NCBI GenBank assembly: GCA_963797635.1
Contig: CAWCPZ010000010.1
Coordinates: forward strand, 186,001-250,000
Reading direction: 5' to 3'
DNA from: JAOUEA01 sp963797635
GTDB lineage: Bacteria; Actinomycetota; UBA4738; HRBIN12
DNA: 64,000 bases
The position numbers and the translations under genes are program-made. Of this stretch, positions 26,714-34,446 are shown one piece after another (within the stretch, counting starts at the first letter, position 1; each line of letters begins with the position of its first letter). Below the pieces are notes generated by a model that saw nothing but the letters and a program-made list of their open reading frames with translations, made no database searches and had not been told where the DNA came from.

Positions 26714-27079
26714 TCACCGGTCGCGTTCGGCCACGATCGTCCGCAGCGTCGACATCGCGTTCATCGCCGGTGGGAACCCCGCGATCACCGCCGTCTGCAT
26801 GATGACCTCGCCGAGTTCCTGCGGCGTGAGGCCTGCTTTGAGCGAGGCCCGCAGGTGCTGAGGGAGCTGGGCGGACCGGCCGAGCGACACCAGCGCCGCC
26901 ACCGTCACGAGTTCCCGGTCGCGCGTCGAGAGTTCGCTGCGGCGGTAGACGTCGCCGTAGACGACCTCGACGATCATGCGGCCCAGGTCGCCGAGCCCCT
27001 CGACGGCGGCCAGCGCCTTCTCGTCGTGGACCTCCAGGAACCGCGCGCGGCCGCGTTCGTATCGATCGTCGTCGCTCAT
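26714..27079 (-). CDS. Carboxymuconolactone decarboxylase family protein
   Basis: A 121-aa all-helical protein of the gamma-carboxymuconolactone decarboxylase type. The core LSTRDRELVTVAALVSLGRSAQLPQHLRASLKAGLTPQEL is visible in its conserved order, including the histidine in LPQHLRAS. The CxxC of the AhpD peroxidase branch is absent, so a redox role is unlikely and the decarboxylase-like branch is preferred. No beta-ketoadipate pathway genes are nearby, hence the substrate is uncertain. Confidence 0.82.
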   Translation of the reverse strand: MSDDDRYERGRARFLEVHDEKALAAVEGLGDLGRMIVEVVYGDVYRRSELSTRDRELVTVAALVSLGRSAQLPQHLRASLKAGLTPQELGEVIMQTAVIAGFPPAMNAMSTLRTIVAERDR

Positions 27080-27130
27080 GGGTGGACGCTACCGTCTCGG
27101 GTCGGTCCCGTCCTGCGCTAGGGTCGGGCC

Positions 27131-27601
27131 ATGTCGACGGACTTCGTTCCCGAAGGGTTCACGCCGCCGGACGGCCTGATCGCCGAGGCGTTCGTCCTGG
27201 AGCCCCTCGGGCCGCAGCACAACGAGGCCGATCACGCCGCGTGGATGTCGAGCATCGAACACATCCACGCGAGCCCCGGGTTCTCCGACGACTTCGACGA
27301 CGACCCCGACCCCTGGCCGCGGCCGATGAGCCTGGAGCAGAACCTGTCCGATCTCGAGCAACACGCGAAGGATTTCCAGGACCGTGTGGGATTCACGTAC
27401 ACGGTGCTCGATCCCGTGGATCGCGACGTGATCGGGTGCGTCTACCTCTACCCGTCGCCCCTCGACGGCGTGGACGTGCGTGCCCGATCCTGGGTGCGGC
27501 GCTCGCGCGCCGAGCTGGACGAGCCGCTTCGGCGTGCGGTCCGGGCATGGCTCGGCGGCCCGGAGTGGCCGTTCGAGCGGATCGACTACGCCGCGGGCTG
27601 A
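27131..27601 (+). CDS. GNAT-like N-acetyltransferase family protein
   Basis: A 156-aa protein with a degenerate GNAT pattern: LEPLGPQHNEADHAAWMSS at the start, then GFTYTVLDPVDRDVIGCVYLYPSP, the strand pair around the expected acetyl-CoA site, and RARSWVRRSRAELDEPL. The classic R/Q-x-x-G-x-G/A loop is not clear, so acetyl-CoA binding may be altered or lost. ATG 27131. It is convergent with another acetyltransferase gene. Confidence 0.65.
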   Translation: MSTDFVPEGFTPPDGLIAEAFVLEPLGPQHNEADHAAWMSSIEHIHASPGFSDDFDDDPDPWPRPMSLEQNLSDLEQHAKDFQDRVGFTYTVLDPVDRDVIGCVYLYPSPLDGVDVRARSWVRRSRAELDEPLRRAVRAWLGGPEWPFERIDYAAG

Positions 27602-27609
27602 CCCACCCG

Positions 27610-28440
27610 CTAGCGCAGCGTTGCGGCATCGGCGAACGCGGCCGCACCCACGTGGCCGACCGTGCGGAAGCCCACGCGTTGGTACACCCGCGCGATGTCC
27701 TCGCCGCCCGCCGACAGGAACACCGTCCCCACCCCGCGATCGATGGCGTCCTCCACCAACGCCGAGGTCACCGCGGCCCCCAGGCCGCGTCGCCGGTAGG
27801 CCGGCAGACACGCCACGCCGGTGATCTCCGTGGCGCCCCCGAAGGGCTGGTGGCTCCCACTCGCGACCGGGATCCCGCCGACGGTGGCCACCGCCATCGA
27901 CGTGAACCCGTCGCGGATCCGGTCGGCCGTGAACTCGAGCGTGCCCGCGGGGATCGCCGCCGCGGCCGTGGGCAACGCCTCGATCCCGGCCTCACCCACA
28001 TCGGTGCCCGGCGCGCCGAAGCCCACCGTGGCGACGGCGACGGCGGTCGCGAGGTCGTCCTCGGGGCCGACGATCCGGACGTCGACCTCCCCGTCCTCCG
28101 GGCCGACCGTTCGGAACCCGTCGAGCGGCAGATGCATCAGCGGCATCTCGCTCACCTCGAGCCCCGCGGCCTCCGTGGCGTCGCGGACCCCGGGGGCGAG
28201 GTCGGCCACCCATTCGAACTCCTGCGGCTGGCCGAGTTCGCGTTGGCGGGCGAGCACGGCTTCCACGCTGTCCACGTCGAACTGGGTCTGGCCCGGCGTC
28301 GGTCGCGCGTAGTAGCGCCACCCGTTGCCGGTGTTGATGAACAGGGTGAAGGGGCCGAACTCCTCGGTGATGGTGACGCCGCGCGGCACACCGTCGAGGT
28401 AGGCGTCGATGCGCTGCAGGAGCGGGTTGGCTTCGGCCAT
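27610..28440 (-). CDS. GNAT family N-acetyltransferase
   Basis: A 276-aa protein whose C-terminal half is a clear GNAT domain. It contains TEITGVACLPAYRRRGLGAAVTSALVEDAI, in which RRRGLG is the pyrophosphate-binding motif A, and ends VYQRVGFRTVG (motif B). The N-terminal half, with FINTGNGWRYYARPTPG, is a second, degenerate GNAT-like module seen in many actinobacterial members. Acceptor substrate is unknown. Confidence 0.8.
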   Translation of the reverse strand: MAEANPLLQRIDAYLDGVPRGVTITEEFGPFTLFINTGNGWRYYARPTPGQTQFDVDSVEAVLARQRELGQPQEFEWVADLAPGVRDATEAAGLEVSEMPLMHLPLDGFRTVGPEDGEVDVRIVGPEDDLATAVAVATVGFGAPGTDVGEAGIEALPTAAAAIPAGTLEFTADRIRDGFTSMAVATVGGIPVASGSHQPFGGATEITGVACLPAYRRRGLGAAVTSALVEDAIDRGVGTVFLSAGGEDIARVYQRVGFRTVGHVGAAAFADAATLR

Positions 28441-28493
28441 GCGTGCAGGCTACGAGGTCGGCGATGTCGTGGCGGCGGACTAGCATCGGCGGC

Positions 28494-28925
28494 ATGAGCG
28501 TTCCGGCCAAGATCAACATCGTCACCCTGGGGGTCGCCGACATCGAACGGGCGGCCGCGTTCTACTCCGCGCTGGGGTGGGAACGATGCGCTTCCGGTGG
28601 TGACGAGATCACCTGGTTCCGCACCAACGGCGCCTACCTGGGGTTGTTCGGCTACGCCTCGCTGGCGGCCGACGCCGACCTGCCTCCGGAGCCTCGCGCG
28701 CCGTTCGGCGGCATCACGCTGGCGATCAACGTCGAGGCCGAGCAGGCCGTCACCGACGCGCTCGATGCCGCGGTCGCCGCGGGCGGCACGCTGCTGAAGG
28801 CCGCCGAACGCATGGACTGGGGCGGGTTCTCCGGCTACTTCGCCGATCCCGACGGGCATCCGTGGGAGGTCGCCTTCAACCCGTTCTTCCCGATCGGGGC
28901 CGACGGGTCGATCACGATCGACTGA
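28494..28925 (+). CDS. VOC family protein
   Basis: A 143-aa VOC protein. Modules are INIVTLGVADIERAAAFYSALGW and FGGITLAINVEAEQAVTDALDAAVAAGG, closing with GYFADPDGHPWEVAFNPFF. The DPDGHPWE turn supplies the conserved Glu of active metal-dependent members. ATG 28494 is chosen as the first start directly before the first strand. Substrate unknown; convergent with an aldo/keto reductase gene. Confidence 0.82.
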   Translation: MSVPAKINIVTLGVADIERAAAFYSALGWERCASGGDEITWFRTNGAYLGLFGYASLAADADLPPEPRAPFGGITLAINVEAEQAVTDALDAAVAAGGTLLKAAERMDWGGFSGYFADPDGHPWEVAFNPFFPIGADGSITID

Positions 28926-28928
28926 GCG

Positions 28929-29852
28929 TCAGTACCGGGCGCCTTCGGCGACGGGCAGCGCGTCCAGATCGGCCAGGTCCTCGGGTGAGAGCACGAGGTC
29001 GCCGGCGGCCAGGTTCTCCTCCAGGTAGCGCCGACGCTTCGTGCCGGGGATCGGCAGCACGTGCTCGCCCTGGGCCAACGTCCACGCGAGCGCGACCTGC
29101 GCGGGCGTGGCGCCCACGCGTTCGGCCACCTCGCGAACCCGCGCCACGATGGCCTGGTTCGCGTCGACCGCCTCGGCGGTGAAGCGCGGATTGTTCGACC
29201 GGAAGTCGGACTCGTCGAAGCTCGCCGCCGAGATCGCCCCCGTGAGGAACCCGCGCCCCAGCGGGGAGAACGGCACGAACCGGGCGCCGTGCTCGGCGCA
29301 CCAGGGCACGATGTCCGCGAGCGGATCGCGCGTCCACAGGCTCATCTCCGATTGGATCGCCGCGACCGGATGGATCGCGTGCGCCCGTTCGGCCTCCGCG
29401 ACCGTGACCTCCGAGAGCCCGAGGGCTCGCACCTTGCCGGCGCCGACGAGTTCGGCCATCGCGCCCCAGGTCTCTTCGACGGGGACGTTCGGATCGATGC
29501 GGTGGAGGTAGTAGAGGTCGACCACATCGGTGCGCAGCCGTCGGAGGGAAGCGTCGATCGCCGACCGCACGTGTTGAGGGCTCGCGTCGCGGTCGAGCGG
29601 GTAGCCGCCGTTCGGTCCCACGAGCAGGCCCACCTTGGTGGCCACCTCCACGCGGTCGCGGCGGTCGTGGATGGCCGCGCCGACGAGCTCCTCGTTGGAG
29701 AACGGGCCGTACACATCGGCGGTGTCGAGCATCGGGGCACCCAGGTCGATGGCGCGGTGGATCACGTCGACCGGGTCATCGTCGGCCTCGGCATCGACGT
29801 AGCCGAAGCTCATCGGCATGCACCCCAGCCCGATCCTGGCGGTTCCTCCCAT
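28929..29852 (-). CDS. Aldo/keto reductase
   Basis: A 307-aa (alpha/beta)8-barrel NADPH-dependent reductase. The tetrad is visible in DTADVYGPFSNEEL (Asp and Tyr), VATKVGL (Lys) and YYLHRID (His). The C-terminal cofactor-binding loop contains VLPIPGTKRRRYLEENLAA. It resembles the YajO/AKR13-like group reducing aldehydes or quinones. Its stop is 3 bp from the convergent VOC gene. The true substrate cannot be stated. Confidence 0.9.
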   Translation of the reverse strand: MGGTARIGLGCMPMSFGYVDAEADDDPVDVIHRAIDLGAPMLDTADVYGPFSNEELVGAAIHDRRDRVEVATKVGLLVGPNGGYPLDRDASPQHVRSAIDASLRRLRTDVVDLYYLHRIDPNVPVEETWGAMAELVGAGKVRALGLSEVTVAEAERAHAIHPVAAIQSEMSLWTRDPLADIVPWCAEHGARFVPFSPLGRGFLTGAISAASFDESDFRSNNPRFTAEAVDANQAIVARVREVAERVGATPAQVALAWTLAQGEHVLPIPGTKRRRYLEENLAAGDLVLSPEDLADLDALPVAEGARY

Positions 29853-30001
29853 GCATGCACCCTATCGCCGCCTCCACGAAGCGCCGCTGTAGTCCGGTCG
29901 GGGGGACCCCGTCCGGCCCAACGCGACTCGGCCCATCGGCCTTGGGGTTTGGGCTGTGCGCCCGATGTGTGCCGGTGTCCTCCGATGGGAAGGTCGACAC
30001 G

Positions 30002-31055
30002 ATGGTCTTGGGTGAGGGGGAGCCGGTCGTTGACGTCGTTCGCGGCGTCGTGTCGCTGCCCGACCTGCCCGCTCCCGCCCTCACCGATCATCTCCCCGAA
30101 GGCCCCTCATGGCGCTATGAACCGGACTGGGACGGACTGCGCGTCGTGGTGCACCGGCGTGCGGGGCACACCGTGTTGGTGTCCGACCGGGGGAAGGCGA
30201 TGGACCGCTACTTCCCCGAGGTGGTGCGGCACGCGTCACGCCTTCCCCTCGACTGCACGGTGCGCGGTTCGATCGTGGTGGTTCGGCGGTCCGGGTTCTC
30301 CTTCGATCGTCTGCGGTTGCGGATCCACCCCTCGGAGGCGCGGGTCGCCGAACTCACCGAGCGCTGGCCCGCCACGCTCGTGCTGACCGACCTGCTGTCG
30401 CGCGACACCTGGGATCTGCGGCCGTGCGACCTCTCGGCGCGGCGCTTGCTGCTGGTCTCGATCGCGGAGGATTCGGACATCCCCGCGGCCTCGGCCGACC
30501 TCGGCCAGCTGGCAGCCGGCACGCCGGTCGTCGTGACGCCGCACACGCCGTTCGTCAGTTTCGCGATCCGGTGGCTCGAGGACCGGGACGAATCCGGGCG
30601 CGACGGCGTGATCGCGCGAGCGATGGACGGGGTCACGATGGTGCGGGTGCCCAGGCTCCGAACGGCGACCTGCGTGGTGACCGGGATCCGGCGCGAAGGC
30701 TCCGGCCCGCCGCACGCCTTGCGCCTGGGGCTCTACGACGGCGATGCCCTGGTCGACGTGGGGCGGACCACGTCGCTCCGTGGGTCGAGGGAGCGGCGCG
30801 GAGCGGCGCTCGCGCTCGCAGGTCTCGAGCGTGACACCCGGGCCGTGAACGGATGGATCGACGTCCGCCCCGAGATGGCCTGCGAGGTGACGTTCGCACG
30901 GCTGCGCGGGCGACGGTTCCGATCGGCGGCGCGGTTCATGCGGTGGCTGCCGGCGATGGATCCGCAACGATGCACGCTGCAGCAGTTCGACGCGATGGCA
31001 CCGCCTCCGCCGGCAGCCCGCCGACGATCACGACGTGATCCGCCTCGACGTCTGA
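30002..31055 (+). CDS. ATP-dependent DNA ligase homologue lacking the catalytic lysine (pseudo-ligase)
   Basis: About 350 aa with the full architecture of a LigC/LigD-type DNA ligase. Motif I region is WRYEPDWDGLRVVVHR; real ligases read EPKWDG, so the AMP-accepting lysine is Asp42 here. The motif III glutamate is also gone (LDCTVRGSIV where LDGEIV is expected). Motif IV-like DGVIAR (201-206) and RTATCVVTG remain, followed by an OB fold (RLGLYDGDALVDVGRT) and FRSAARFMRW. It cannot self-adenylate by the known mechanism. As read the frame runs to 31087; deleting one C of CCC 31017-31019 gives the natural end DDHDVIRLDV and a stop at 31055, clear of the convergent gene. Confidence 0.75.
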
Positions 31056-31064
31056 GGCTCGCCG

Positions 31065-31743
31065 TCAGCGCACCACCTTCGTGTTGAACATCGCGGTGTC
31101 CAACGCGCCCAACTCGCGGAGCCAGATCAGGAGATGAGCCTCCATGGCGCGAGCCGCGGTGATGTCGCCCAGATCGAGGATGTCCCGCCACCCGAAGGAC
31201 TCCAGGATCGCGGTGACCTCGGCCTTGGCGTCGGCGTCGTTGCCGCACAGCGGGATCGTGTGGTCGCCGCCGGCGAGGGCGCCCGGGTCGGTCATCAGCG
31301 CCGCCGTCATCGTGTTCCACACCTTCACGAATCGAGCCTGCGGGAAGGGCGGCCTGCAACCGTTCGCCGAGCGAATCGGTGTTGGCGACGAACAAGCTGG
31401 GCGGCCAACCCGACGCGTGGTCGATCGGGTTGGACGCGTCGAGCACGATCGTCCCGGTGAGGTGCTCGCCCCCGGCGCTCAGCGCGGCCTCGGAGCCTTC
31501 ACCGTCGGTGGCGTTCACGACGATCTCGCCGTGGGCCATCGCGTCGGCCTGGGTCGTGAGCCCGATCTCCGGGTGCTCCGCCTTCCACTGCGCGAACGGT
31601 GGGTTCCCCATGGCGTCGCCCTCGGTGCGCGCCATCAACGCCTCGACGTCGCGCGTCCCGATCACGACGTCATGGCCTTTCTGGGTGAAGCCCTGCGCCA
31701 AGGTCCGTCCGACGGTTCCCGTGCCCACGATGCCGACCTGCAT
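31065..31743 (-). CDS. F420-dependent NADP reductase-type (NADPH-dependent F420 reductase family) oxidoreductase, frameshifted as read
   Basis: A Rossmann reductase of about 225 aa. It starts at ATG 31743 (GGGAG upstream) with the dinucleotide-binding VGIVGTGTVGRTLAQGF, then VVIGTRDVEAL, VVNATDGEGSEAAL and TIVLDASNPID. The frame changes at GGG 31342-31344. Deleting one base joins LPQARFVKVWNTMTAALMTD and continues to the LGDITAARAMEAHLLIWLREL segment, which is characteristic of the Fno-like group. It reduces F420 with NADPH or a related small substrate. Its presence agrees with the two F420-type luciferase-like genes in the window. Confidence 0.82.
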
Positions 31744-31867
31744 CTGCCGCTCCCTTCGTCGTGGCACCATCTTGGGACATGCCCCACGTTCCGACTCCCG
31801 GGCCCGTCGCGCACCTGTCGTGGATCGAGGGGTGACCTTCCCGCCCGTCTCGCGCTACGGTTCACCC

Positions 31868-32278
31868 ATGACGGCGAAAGGAAGCGGCACGCCGGAAGAC
31901 CCGTGGGTGTTGCAGACGCCCAGCCTCCAGTCGGAGTACCTGATGGCTCGGGCGCCGGACGCGGATCCGCCGGCGCTGATCTGCACGGTCGGCAAGACCG
32001 AACTGCGCTATCACCTGCGGGCGATCGAGGACCTGCACGCGATGTTGGTGGCCCACGGCGACTGGATGCCGCTGGGCAACGCCGACGAGCAGAAGCCCGC
32101 GAAGGACGGCACGGTCGAAGCATGGGCTCGCTCGACCGACAACCCGGTGGGCGGGTGGTACGGATTGAAGAAAGGGTTGCGCGGGCGCTTCGGCAACTAC
32201 GTGCCGCCGGTGCTCGAGGTGCTGGGTCTCGCCGAGGTGGAGCACAACCCCCGCAACAACCGGATGCGCGCTATCTGA
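31868..32278 (+). CDS. Conserved hypothetical protein (possibly the DUF6855 group)
   Basis: A 136-aa soluble protein beginning GSGTPEDPWVLQTPSLQSEY. It contains TELRYHLRAIEDLHAML, GDWMPLGNADEQKPAKDGTV, VGGWYGLKKGLRGRFGNYVPP and a C-terminal HNPRNNRMRAI. I have the impression of a widespread actinobacterial family with these blocks (tentatively DUF6855), but I cannot confirm the name. No catalytic motif is apparent. The TGA stop (32276-32278) is embedded in the first copy of a repeated CTGAC element. Confidence 0.65.
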   Translation: MTAKGSGTPEDPWVLQTPSLQSEYLMARAPDADPPALICTVGKTELRYHLRAIEDLHAMLVAHGDWMPLGNADEQKPAKDGTVEAWARSTDNPVGGWYGLKKGLRGRFGNYVPPVLEVLGLAEVEHNPRNNRMRAI

Positions 32279-32280
32279 CT

Positions 32281-32329
32281 GCGCACAGTTGTGTGCGACC
32301 TGACGGCGCACCGTCGTGGGCGACCTGAC
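32281..32329. repeat. Two tandem 24-bp repeats, each an imperfect palindrome
   Basis: Bases 32281-32304 and 32306-32329 are 24-bp copies differing at three positions. Each begins GCGCAC and ends GTG(T/G)GCGACCTGAC, so each copy also has internal dyad symmetry (GCGCAC...GTGTGC). CTGAC recurs at 32275, 32300 and 32325 with a strict 25-bp period. The array fills the gap before the ABM-domain gene (start 32373) and may be an operator or the remnant of a mobile element end. Confidence 0.7.
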
Positions 32330-32372
32330 ATAGGCTGATCGCAGCCCGTGTTCCCCGAAGGAAGGACGCCCC

Positions 32373-32675
32373 ATGACCACCGTCGGACTCCTCGTTCGCC
32401 TCAAAGCCAAGGAAGGCAAGGAGCGGGAGGTGCAGCGGTTCCTCGAGTCCGGGCGCACCCTCGTCGAGGCCGAACCCGCCACCACCGCCTGGTTCGCGAT
32501 CAAGCTGGGGCCGTCGGAGTTCGGGATCTTCGACGCCTTCCCGGACGATGCCGGACGCCAGGCCCACCTCGCCGGTCGCGTCGCCGAGGCGCTCATGGCC
32601 CAGGCCGACGACCTGCTGTCCGAGCCTCCGGACATCCAGCCGGTCGACGTGCTCACCGAGAAGCTTCCCGGCTGA
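32373..32675 (+). CDS. Antibiotic biosynthesis monooxygenase (ABM) domain protein
   Basis: A 100-aa ferredoxin-like fold protein. It starts TTVGLLVRLKAKEGKEREVQRFL, the usual first strand and helix of ABM proteins, and later has WFAIKLGPSEFGIFDAF, where the third strand of the family lies. Members are cofactor-free monooxygenases or heme-degrading enzymes acting as dimers. The specific role is unknown. A GGAAGG ribosome-binding site precedes ATG 32373. Confidence 0.8.
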   Translation: MTTVGLLVRLKAKEGKEREVQRFLESGRTLVEAEPATTAWFAIKLGPSEFGIFDAFPDDAGRQAHLAGRVAEALMAQADDLLSEPPDIQPVDVLTEKLPG

Positions 32676-32729
32676 CCCGTCGCCGTTCACCACGTAGCCT
32701 TCACCCTGTCCGAACCGAAGGAGGGCGTG

Positions 32730-33203
32730 ATGCGGTGGTGGGTGGTGCTGCACGTGGTGATCGCGTTCGGGTTCGTCGCCGGCCTCATCGGCCGCGACAT
32801 CACCCTCGCGAAGGCGCGTTCCACCGATGACCTGGGCCAGGTGGGGGCGCTCGTCGGCCTGGCGTCGCGGTTCGAGAAGCTGCTCGTGATCCCCGGGTCG
32901 TTCGCCGTGCTGGTAGCGGGCTTGATCGCGATGGTGGCGCAGGGCCGCTCGCTCACCGGCCCACGGAACGGCTGGCTCGTGGTGTCCCTGGTGCTGTTCG
33001 TGGCGCTGTTCGCTTTGGTGCCGACGGTGTTCCTGCCGCGAGGGAAGGTGTTCGATGCGGCGCTCGAGGATGCGACGGCGAAGGGCACGATGACGCCGGA
33101 GCTCCAGCGGGCGTTCGCCGATCCGGTGGTGGCGTTCGCTCGGAACGCCGAGCTGGTCGCGGTGGTCGTGATCATCGCGCTGATGGTGGCCAAGCCGTTC
33201 TGA
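32730..33203 (+). CDS. DUF2269-type integral membrane protein
   Basis: A 157-aa protein with four hydrophobic helices: WWVVLHVVIAFGFVAGLIG, LLVIPGSFAVLVAGLIAMVA, LVVSLVLFVALFALVPTVF and ELVAVVVIIALMVAKPF. The pattern, including a conserved early histidine and an FLPR after helix 3, fits the DUF2269/predicted cytochrome b561-like group. ATG 32730 is used, with a GTG one codon earlier. The stop is 6 bp from the convergent soxR. Function unknown. Confidence 0.65.
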   Translation: MRWWVVLHVVIAFGFVAGLIGRDITLAKARSTDDLGQVGALVGLASRFEKLLVIPGSFAVLVAGLIAMVAQGRSLTGPRNGWLVVSLVLFVALFALVPTVFLPRGKVFDAALEDATAKGTMTPELQRAFADPVVAFARNAELVAVVVIIALMVAKPF

Positions 33204-33209
33204 CCTGCG

Positions 33210-33695
33210 TCACGCCCGGCGGCCGGCGTCGAGGAACCCGTCGTGGTCGTCGCCCAGCAGGAACCGTGGCCCGCTGCCGTTGACGCTCGCGGCGTCCTCG
33301 GGGTTGTACAGGCGGCAGGTGGCGAGCGACAGGCAGCCGCAGCCGATGCAGCTGGTGAGGTCGTCGCGCAGCGCCTCGAGGTCGGCGATGCGTTCGTCAA
33401 GCCCGCGTCGCCAGGTGCGGGAGAGCTTGGCCCATTGCGCCTTCGTCGGGGCTCGGTCGGGCGGCAGCGTGGCGAGCGCCCCGGCGACATCGTCCAGGGA
33501 GAGCCCCACACGTTGCGCCGCACGGATGAACGCGAGGCGCCGCAGCGTGTGTCGCGCGAACGCCCGCTGGTTGCCCGGCGTCCTCGTGGACGTGACCAAT
33601 CCCTCGGCTTCGTAGAAGCGGATCGCCGAGGTGGCGAGGCCGCTCCGTTCCGCGACCTCACCGATCGCCAGCAGGTCGTCGCGGCCCTTCGTCAT
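33210..33695 (-). CDS. soxR: Redox-sensing MerR-family regulator SoxR
   Basis: A 161-aa MerR protein starting MTKGRDDLLAIGEVAERSGL, with the helix-turn-helix and a long dimerisation helix. The [2Fe-2S] ligands are Cys116, Cys119, Cys121 and Cys127 in CIGCGCLSLATC, exactly the CX2CXCX5C spacing of SoxR. It senses redox-active compounds by cluster oxidation and then activates a target promoter. The perfect operator at 33721-33740 lies between it and a divergent transketolase, so that enzyme, rather than a soxS gene, is the visible target. Confidence 0.95.
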   Translation of the reverse strand: MTKGRDDLLAIGEVAERSGLATSAIRFYEAEGLVTSTRTPGNQRAFARHTLRRLAFIRAAQRVGLSLDDVAGALATLPPDRAPTKAQWAKLSRTWRRGLDERIADLEALRDDLTSCIGCGCLSLATCRLYNPEDAASVNGSGPRFLLGDDHDGFLDAGRRA

Positions 33696-33717
33696 CGCGG
33701 TCACCTCCGCGCGGGGC

Positions 33718-33748
33718 TTGACTTCAAGTGAACTTGAAGTTCTAGGGT
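33718..33748 (+). promoter_or_regulatory. SoxR box within a stretched promoter for the transketolase genes
   Basis: A perfect palindrome, ACTTCAAGTGAACTTGAAGT, spans 33721-33740 (9-bp arms, GA centre). It lies inside a promoter-like sequence TTGACT (33718-33723), 19-bp spacer, TAGGGT (33743-33748). A 19-bp spacer with the operator in it is the hallmark of MerR-type activation by DNA distortion. The -10 would place the transcription start at or next to ATG 33757, giving a nearly leaderless mRNA. Confidence 0.8.
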
Positions 33749-33756
33749 TCGTCGTC

Positions 33757-34446
33757 ATGGATACCACGACCGATCCCCTGACGCACGTGCGTGCGCTGAT
33801 GGCGCGGGCCACCGGCGACGAGAAGCACGACGAGAGCACCACGTCGACCCTCGATGCCCTCTGGGTCCTCTACGACCGGGTCCTGCGCATCGATCCCGCG
33901 CATCCGGACGCCGAGGATCGGGACCGGTTCATCCTGAGCAAGGGACATGGTCCCGCGTCGCTGTACGCGATCTTGGCGGCGAAGGGGTTCTTCCCGCCCG
34001 AGTGGCTCGACACGTTCCTCGATCACGACGGACGCCTCGGCTCGCACCCGGACCGCATGCAGGTGCCCGGCATCGAGGCTTCGACCGGCTCGCTCGGTCA
34101 CGGGTTCCCGATGGCGGTGGGTGTGGCGCAGGCGTTGCGGGCGAAGGGCCGCCCGGACACCCGGGTGGTCGTCCTCACGGGTGATGCCGAGCTCAACGAG
34201 GGCTCCAACTGGGAAGCCGTGATGCTGGCGCCCAACCTCCGCTTGGGCAACCTCACCTGGCTCATCGTCGACAACCACAGCTCCTCGTGGCCGATGGGAC
34301 CGTGGGACGCCTGGCTGCCCCCGTTCGGATGGGACGTGCGCGTCGTCGACGGTCACGATCACGACGCACTGGCGGCGGCGCTCGGGGTTCGTCACGCGGA
34401 ACAGCCGGTGGCGGTCGTCGCGGACATCCCGGAGGGGGAGTGGTGA
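33757..34446 (+). CDS. Transketolase, N-terminal (thiamine diphosphate-binding) subunit
   Basis: A 229-aa protein covering only the ThDP pyrophosphate-binding domain. It contains RDRFILSKGHGPASLYAILA, STGSLGHGFPMAVGVAQAL and TGDAELNEGSNWEAV (the GDG-like ThDP motif, here GDA), then a metal-binding Asn in IVDNHSS. Two-subunit transketolases or DXS-like enzymes transfer C2 ketol units in the pentose phosphate pathway. It overlaps the C-terminal subunit by one base (TGATG) and lies downstream of a SoxR-controlled promoter, linking pentose phosphate flux to redox stress. Confidence 0.9.
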   Translation: MDTTTDPLTHVRALMARATGDEKHDESTTSTLDALWVLYDRVLRIDPAHPDAEDRDRFILSKGHGPASLYAILAAKGFFPPEWLDTFLDHDGRLGSHPDRMQVPGIEASTGSLGHGFPMAVGVAQALRAKGRPDTRVVVLTGDAELNEGSNWEAVMLAPNLRLGNLTWLIVDNHSSSWPMGPWDAWLPPFGWDVRVVDGHDHDALAAALGVRHAEQPVAVVADIPEGEW

